A DNA stretch of 64,000 nucleotides from Populus alba (taxonomy: Eukaryota > Streptophyta > Magnoliopsida > Malpighiales > Salicaceae). The notes beneath the pieces were generated by a model. The model saw nothing but the letters and a program-made list of their open reading frames with translations, was not told where the DNA came from and did no database searches. Below are positions 57,320 through 64,000 of this stretch, piece after piece (within the stretch, counting starts at the first letter, position 1; each line of letters begins with the position of its first letter). Both the position numbers and the translations under genes were made by a program. The stretch lies in the NCBI RefSeq assembly GCF_005239225.2, contig NC_133284.1, forward strand, positions 50,934,697 to 50,998,696, in the 5' to 3' direction.

Positions 57320-58869
57320 AGGTCAATGGAATGGACAAGTAGACACCAAGCCATTAATAATTGAGCAGTTTAAAAACAGGCACAGTTTGATTGCAGGAAA
57401 ACATTGTAAATTTGGGGACCATTATTCTACTTTTAGGGACCTCCAAAACAATAAATCATCATAACTAAGAAAAATAAACTTCATAAAATGCAAAAATTTC
57501 CCTTTATTTTCCAACTCAATTTTCTCAGGATTCAAACACAAATATTGTTCCTTCTGCTTTAATTGGTGGTTAATTATTTATTCAACACATAACAACGGGA
57601 AAGTGAACGAATAAACTAAACTGACAAAAATCTTAAATGGTTTTAAATTATTTCAGCTACTTTTCCTCAATTTTCTAGGTAAACAAGAGGAGCTAAATTT
57701 ATTCCCAGCCTAAACATCAAGAATTTCAGTAGAACAAAAGAAGAGATTATCACTTCTATTCGCTTTAGACCAAAATTTAATTGGCTTGAAAAAACTCCCA
57801 AAAGCCTAACTGCTCTAGGTTTTTACCAGCGCTGCCTTGATCCATATACCTTGTTCGTAAGTTTATTTTTTTACTTCTACTAGGCTTAGGCCCAATATTT
57901 TGTTTAAAAGTTTTTTTAATATCCTGTACAAATCCTTTAATATTTTATATTAATCAAACTCATATTATTTTAAATAAAATATAACTTAAAATATTACAGA
58001 ATAAAATTACATTTTTAATCTCTCTTCTTTAAAAAAACAAAACTTATAAATTATAAATATCACATAAATCCTCAAAGTTTAAGATTTATAATTTTTCTAT
58101 TTTTAATATTTTTAAAATATATTTTTTTAAAATTTATCTTTTTAAGATATCATTATACTTTCTCTTACTACATAAATATTTAAGCATTTAAAAATTCTTA
58201 TATTTATCAAATAAGATTTTTTATAAGTGTAAGTTACTAATCACATTTAATTATCAAACACTAACTATCTTAACTTATTAATTAGATGCTACCTATCAGC
58301 CACCGTAACTAATTAAATTAATCAAATCAAGAGAGTTAAAAAATTAGTTAATTGTTAACACATAATTCACATTTTAGGCCACATGTCAAACATTTCGGTG
58401 GCTGTCATTTAATGTGGCTGTCGCTCTAAGCAAGCCAAGGACGAATCTAACTAAGCAGTTGATTTTTTGAAGGCGGTAGACAATGAAGGGTGTTTGGGAG
58501 TGTGGTAGTGGTTGCTTTTCAAATAATTTTTCGTGCCGAAAAGCATGCCAATAATATTTTTTTATTTTTTAAAAATCATTTTTGATATCAGCACATCAAA
58601 ACGATTCAAAAAATACAAACCGCACTTAATTTTAGCAAAAAAAAAAAATTAAAATTTTTCGAAAAGCAAGTTAGATCGCAGTGCCAAACGGGCACGAAGG
58701 CATTGACTGAGCTGCACGTCGTTTTGTAACTTGAAAGGGATGTTTTTGTGTTATGCCAAAAGTAAATGAAAATGGGGACTGCACCATTCATTCAATCAAC
58801 CAACCAATCAATGCAATTAGACCAAAACAAATTGAAAAAAAAAATTAATTTGGAAAGGTTCAATGCTTG
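57320..58869. other. AT-rich spacer
   Basis: 57320-57360 completes the tandem duplication match. About 57485-57530 resembles 8230-8270. No gene seen. A short interspersed repeat lies at 58490-58695. Confidence 0.5.
58490..58695. mobile_element. MITE-like short interspersed repeat
   Basis: GTGTTTGGGAGTGTGG at the left and GCAGTGCCAAACGGGCAC at the right form imperfect inverted ends around a core with AATATCAGCACATCAAAA. A related copy is at about 21.1-21.4 kb. The ends and target duplication are not certain. Confidence 0.5.
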
Positions 58870-59174
58870 ATAGTTTGGAATAGGCCAACAGTTGACAAAA
58901 TTAATTAGGACTGATCTTGTTTGCTGAGTTTGCTTTTATTTTGTCATTTGTAGCATAAATTTGCTAATGGGATTGTCGCCATTTAATCAGCTCGTGTTGT
59001 GTAGGCCCGTGAATGTTTTTTTTTTTTTTTTAACTTTTATTTTTATGCTGTGATAATCAAATGTTTTTTTAAAAAATCATAAATCAAATTAAAAAGTTAG
59101 ACTGTTTAATTAGTATTTTAAGTTAGAATAAACAAATACATAAGAGACAAAAATATATTTGTTGAAAAAAATGA

Positions 59175-60045
59175 AGATATATGTTTTTCAAACTCAATAA
59201 AAATTTGTTGCTTTTGAAGTTCTTTTAATGTGAAAATATTGTATTTAAAAAGAAAGTTTCAATTTTTACTTTTTGACTCTAATTGTTTAGAAAATCGGAT
59301 AAAAAAACCATTTTTTATTAATTGGCGGAAAGGCCTTAATTTCACTCCTTTTAAATTCAGTGGATGGCTAAAGGATTTACTAGCATTTATCCATTACTTT
59401 AGTTTTAGAAATCTGAAGGAAGAAATAAGAAATTATCACAATGTATTGAATATGACAATTTAAATTCAAAAGGAGAAAATCAGAGGAGAAATAAAAAGGA
59501 CGTACTTGGCAACAAATTACCCAATTCTTCATGGCCTTTAATGGTTAACACTTGCAAAGAAGGCAATTGGGCAGCAAAATTCTTTGGGCCAAAAAAGCTG
59601 CAATTTGAAAGAATCAATTTTGTTAGCCGAGGGAAGTTGATGATGGCATCTCTGGTGAGTGCATCTCCTTCTTCACTGTAAAATATTTGCTTTAAATTGT
59701 CAACAAATTTAATCGTTATCTGTTCCAGGTTCAGAAGACTTGGAGACACGGAGACAGGGAAGACATGTTCCAGTTTAACACAGCCTCTTGTATAGAGATT
59801 TTTTAATCCTGGAAATCCAAGAGACTCTAATAAGACGCTTCAATCCACCGCAATGTTTCTAGTGGGAAGATAAATGTCAGTTTGTCAAGATACCACAAGT
59901 TCAGCATATCTAGTGGGCCCCTTCCATATATATTTGAGCTCAGGTAACCAGTACAACCGTAACTCTGTTAAGGATGACAGCAGCGGCAACTCCTTCTCCT
60001 CGTTAGTTCCTTCATCAGCCTCACCCAATCCAAATACCTCTCCTC
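59175..60045 (-). pseudogene. CNL relic: end of exon 1 and start of intron 1
   Basis: Matches 13890-14950 of the CNL gene with deletions. The minus strand still reads SPSLLNLEQITIKFVDNLKQ, EEGDALTRDAIINFPRLTKL, SNCSFFGPKNFAAQLPSLQV, then a donor-like GTACGT near 59500. Further upstream, LRR coding is collapsed: the segment homologous to about 14620-14800 is mostly deleted and frames are broken. No NB-ARC is attached. Confidence 0.85.
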
Positions 60046-60049
60046 ATTA

Positions 60050-61014
60050 AGATGACATGTTAACTATTTAAAAAAAAAAAATGTGTGTGTGTTATGGTGA
60101 ATGAAAAACTGTGTTGCTAAAAGAATCAGAATTAAAATAGAGTTATCTTTAAAAAAAAAAAATACAAAATTGGGTCTATTAAATAAAAAAAATATTTTAA
60201 CATTAAAAACTCTTTGCTTTTTAAAAGTCTATTAATTTTATTTTTATTCTACTACTCTTTCTTCCTTCTCAACATTGTTTTGAGATGGTTATATTTATAA
60301 ATTAAATTTACTGTTTATTTTCATTTGTATTATTAAAAATATTAAATTGAATATACGCTGAAAAAAAAAAATTACAATCTCAAAGGCAAACACTAATTCT
60401 TGTCAAAGCTAGAGGATTTATCCTTTTACTTATATATTGGAATTTCATATTTTGTCAATAAATTTGTAAATTGATTATATATATATATATATACACACAT
60501 TCACATGTATTTATATATATATTCATGTAGAAACCATATTATTGTACGATACGCACAATAACAAGTTAACCATATAAAGAATCCGTAATAGAAATCGAAC
60601 ATCAAAATGAGAAGAATAAGAATCCACACATTAAACAATAAGCACACAAATGAGTAAACATTATGCCTTTTGTTTTTGAAAGTTCAGACACTTGAAAAGA
60701 AACACAAATGGGCAAACAAACAAAAGCCCTTTTTTTGGAGGTTCGCACAATAAATTACTAAACACACAACATTTCTGGAAGTTCACACAACAAACACATG
60801 AAAGAAGACAAATTGTTGTAGCTAATGAAATAGCTGGAATTACTTCCCACCAATGTCGAGTTGATCATCACATAGGTAACCAACCAACCTAATGCAAACA
60901 TCAAGAACAAAGATCATCCTGGCATCTCGTATTTATTGATTTAATCCAACCATTTAAAGAAGGAAAGAAGCTAAATAGTTGTAGCCATTTTACCTGCAAG
61001 AATGAGTTACTAGC
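60050..61014. repeat. Duplicate of the CNL downstream flank
   Basis: Similar in patches to 11270-12660 (CTCTTTGCTTTTTAAAA, ACACATTAAACAATAAGCAC, GGTAACCAACCAACCTAATG). No gene seen. Confidence 0.65.
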
Positions 61015-61036
61015 ATGTTTTTCAAATTCCAATGCC

Positions 61037-61289
61037 AAACTAATCATCCTCTTCCTCTTTTTCCTCTTTCCACCCATTTTCCCGGGTCCACCATCTAGCA
61101 GTGCTGGTTGGCACGGAGCAACCAGCGCTGGAACCCTCAGCTACCTGCAAAACCAATTCAAGCAGTGCATACACATTCTAACTTGTACGTCTTAATATTG
61201 AGGGAAACAAAAAATAAAAACACTGAAACATAGGCAAGAAATCATGTCAAATATACAGCACCTCTGATTGAGCACTCATTGAACCATTT
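61037..61289 (-). pseudogene. CNL relic: tail exon and end of exon 2
   Basis: The minus strand reads NGSMSAQSE then donor GAG|GTGCTG at about 61262. After a roughly 110-base intron (acceptor TTTTGCAG) it reads VAEGSSAGCSVPTSTARWWT...KEEEDD and a TAG near 61039. It is colinear with exons 2 and 3 of the CNL gene. The rest of exon 2 is cut off by LTR C at 61290. Confidence 0.8.
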
Positions 61290-63077
61290 TGTTGCTACCC
61301 AATTTTTGACCCATGTTTTGATAAATTTTCAGAAAAAATCCAAAAATAGAAAAAAACATCGAAAATCCAAAAAAATACTTTTTTTAATATATTTGCGTCG
61401 TTTTTAGCATTTTCAGCGTCGTCTAAAAAAGAATTTAAAATTTTTAAGGGTCTTTTGAACGCGTTCGACTTTTTACGCGTCATTTTCAAAATCATTGATT
61501 TTCCTCATCGAGTCGACGTTTATATTGCTCGTTTTCAAAGAATACAAAAAAAAATTAAGAAAAAATCAAATTTACAAAAAGAAAGAAGTTGAGGGACCAA
61601 GTTTGGAAACCTAGCAATATTTTTGCCTATAAATAGTGGTTTTCAACTCACACAAAAGGGGGGCAATTTTGAAAAAAAAATATACAAAAAAAGGGGGAAA
61701 GCCTATACCTAAACCTATCTACCCAAGGAGCTGCCCCCCACCCTGTTGTGACTTTTCACACACAAAACAGCTGCTGACTCCCCAAGCCAGCACCACCCAC
61801 ACGCCCGACCATCTTCCTTCTCCCTCTTGACAACCATCAACACACAACCCTCACCTCCAACATCTTCTCCCAAACACAAACTCTCGGCCCCTCACCTCAC
61901 AGAAGATGACCCCTCTCTCCCTCTCGGCCGCTCCTTTTTCTCCAGCCAAAGCCAGCCAACAAAAAGCCGTCGTCCCATTTCATTGTCCCTCTCAGACCGA
62001 CCTCCATTGTATACCCATTTCCTTTCGCCCTCAGCATCAGCTTCTCCTCTCACCGCCGAACACAGTGACACCGCCTCCAAGCCACAGCCGCCAGCCATCA
62101 CAGGTCGTTACCACCGACCGAGGTGAAGACCATCCAGCGCCCACAGACCCATCAACACCGAAGCCCCCCATTCTCGGCAGCATCTTCTTCATCAGTCTTT
62201 CTCAACAGCAAAACAAACAAATCAACAGCACCCAAGGAGCATCAGCGCCGTCCACAACATCACCCACGACAGCACCGCCCGATCTGCCACCCGAAGTAGA
62301 GGAGAAGAAGATGAAACCCATAACAGTTGACCCGCAGTGAAGCAGATCCGAAGAAGGAGAAGGGAGAAATGCAGATCTAAAAAACAAAGAAAGACAAATC
62401 TAAAATCAACTGTTTGTGGCCCTTTTTTGTGTTTCTTGTTGCAGGTACAGGTAGCAGTCATCGCCGACGAGGAAGAAGGGAGGATCTCCCCTGCCGCTTA
62501 TTTTTTTGTGGCGGCGCATGGGTTCACGCGTTGCCAGTGACGGTGGCGCGTGGGCAGACAGGCGCCACTGTTCCCGTGCACTATTCCAGATGCCCTAGGA
62601 TGTTTTAGGGGCTGTTTTTGTAATTTTAAATTGGTTGTTGTAATTTTTTTTTTTTTAGTATTGGATTTTTATTTGTATATTGTAAATGTGGATGTAACAA
62701 AAAAAAAAGGAAAAGAAAAGAAAAAAATATAGTAAAAGTGAATGTGTGAGTTTGTATTTGTTTTATTTTTCATATATATTTTTTTATGATAAAATTCCAA
62801 GGATTAAAGAAGAATTTAATATTTTGATTGGATCACGGTTAAGAATTATTAACTTATACGTAAGTTGTATTTCTAATATTCGATGAAAAGACAATTATTA
62901 AAACTTCTTTAACACATCAAATTCGCAAAGCAGCTTACCTCAGGTAGGGTGCGTTAGGGGTGCTAATACCTTTCCTAACCACAACCAGTCCCTTACCCAG
63001 GAATCTCTGACAAGACCAGTACATCCGGTTTCCTAGTAGCCTTCAATAAATTACTAGGTGGCGACTCCAACGAACCG
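61290..63077 (+). repeat. LTR C (A/B family), 3' end missing
   Basis: Starts TGTTGCTACCC inside CNL exon 2 relic sequence (left flank CATTT), carries TATA at 61628-61635, the C-rich leader, the TTGTTGCAG tract (about 62437-62445) and the TAGGTGGCGACTCCAACGAACC block. It stops about 80 bases short of the end seen in LTR A. LTR D abuts directly. No internal domain follows in the window. Confidence 0.8.
61628..61635 (+). promoter_or_regulatory. LTR TATA box (element C)
   Basis: TATAAATA in GCCTATAAATAGTGG, matching the context at 6619 in LTR A. Confidence 0.65.
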
Positions 63078-63642
63078 TGTCGCACGTGTGCGGCGTCGCG
63101 GCGAAAATCGTTTCCACTTTAAAAACTAAAAAATGTATTTATCTGTGGCAAATGTGGGGAGATAAGGAATTCTTGTTTTTTATCAGTGGAAAATGGAATG
63201 GGAGTCGCCACCTAGTATTTTGGTCACTAGGAACCCTAACTGGTCTCAGAGATCGGGCACGGGGACTAGTTGCGTAGAGAGAAGGTATTAGCACCTCAAA
63301 TACACCCTACCTAAGGTAAGCTGCATTGTTTATTTGTCTGATAAAATTCGAGGTCTCGTTGTGTTTCCTAGTTGGTGGTATGGTTCAAGAAAAGTCCTCC
63401 TCGGTAAGGAGATCCTTATCTTATTGGGTAATTCTTACGTTAACAAAAGAATTTAATATTTGAAATACGTCTTACGTATAAGATCGTAACCTCAGATATT
63501 AAAAGAAAACAAAATAATTTTTTTGGAATTTTTGAAATATTGGCCTAGTTCTCATGGCTTGAATAAATTGGTTATTAAAGCCAAAATGCATGCTAATACA
63601 TATATTGTTTTGAAATTTCCTTTGTTGTGTGAAAATATGATG

Positions 63643-63682
<40 letters not shown>

Positions 63683-64000
63683 GTCTTGACTAAAATCGGG
63701 TATTTTTAATACCGGATTTGTATCTTTACAGTATAAAAATACAAACCGATATTGATCAAAATGCAGTAACGAACTTGCGGAAAATCATCGATTTTTTGAA
63801 ATAATTTTTGAAGAATTTTTTTTTTGGCCCGGCCCGGCCCCTGTGGGACCTAACAGGCCTCACCGGGTCACTGGCCTAAACCAGTGACCCGGCTGCAGAA
63901 ACAAAAAGCACGCGTGAGCTTCCTCACGTGTGCATGATCAATAGTAATATATTCAAATGTTACTGTTCAAGTGAATTATAATTCACTTGAAAAGTAAAAT
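63078..64000 (-). mobile_element. LTR D, reversed, running off the window
   Basis: Begins TGTCGCACGTGTGCGG (complement of an LTR 3' end), then GGAGTCGCCACCTAGTATT at 63192 onward, GGTCACTAGGAACCCTAACTGG, a TA run at 63645-63676, and AACCAGTGACCCGGCTGCAG with GTGAATTATAATTCACTTG near the edge. The same landmarks occur in LTR E (52.3-53.1 kb), so D belongs to the E-type family. The rest lies outside the window. Confidence 0.7.

Noticed and set aside
61827..62340. Pro/Ser/Thr-rich open frames in LTR C
   Set aside because: The C-rich leader of an LTR; the equivalent region in A encodes different peptides.

Overview
This is plant nuclear DNA, AT-rich and repeat-laden, best explained as a resistance-gene cluster in a woody eudicot. 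I lean towards Populus or another Salicaceae because of the RPS2-like CNL and the style of the interspersed repeats, but that is a judgement from memory, not a search. I see no bacterial or viral gene cluster, and no tRNA, rRNA or CRISPR.

The only apparently intact protein-coding gene is a coiled-coil NBS-LRR (CNL) immune receptor on the minus strand at 12687-17416. It has three coding exons and probably 5' UTR exons reaching to about 19.7 kb. Pieces of related copies are scattered in the window: a copy of its promoter and 5' UTR at 28279-29577, an NB-ARC fragment at 37317-37668, an LRR fragment at about 59.48-60.04 kb, and a tail-exon fragment at 61.03-61.29 kb. A second host gene, a PGG-domain (ankyrin-PGG type) membrane protein, is broken in two by a 7.6-kb retroelement (halves at 41225-41452 and 49085-49410) and also carries an in-frame stop.

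Layout: 1-8076 is the end of the 5' LTR, the internal domain and the 3' LTR of a large non-coding retroelement (A). 8077-12.7 kb is AT-rich spacer with a hAT-like element (9807-10644) and an exon relic (about 10.84-11.12 kb). 12.7-19.8 kb is the CNL gene and its 5' region. 19.8-28.3 kb is gene-poor AT-rich DNA with degenerate tandem arrays. 28.3-29.6 kb is the duplicated CNL promoter. 29.9-37.3 kb is a decayed CACTA transposon with TNP2-like and TNPA-like pseudogenes. 37.3-41.2 kb is a CNL fragment and spacer. 41.2-49.4 kb is the PGG gene split by retroelement B, which is the same family as A. 49.4-57.4 kb is a local tandem duplication into which a 3-kb solo LTR (E), a hAT carrying a captured 2-oxoglutarate-dioxygenase fragment, and a second CCCGG-ended hAT have inserted. 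57.4-61.3 kb is a rearranged CNL relic. 61.3-64.0 kb holds an LTR of the A/B family (C) abutting another LTR (D) in opposite orientation.

The most interesting signals are these. First, a perfectly delimited non-autonomous hAT with a captured AOP-like dioxygenase fragment. Second, arrays in retroelements A and B in which nearly every unit can form a short hairpin with a 5-nt loop, with both arms changed together in some units. Third, a conserved perfect inverted repeat in the LTRs of the A/B/C family. Fourth, empty-site paralogues inside the window that let two insertions be read directly.
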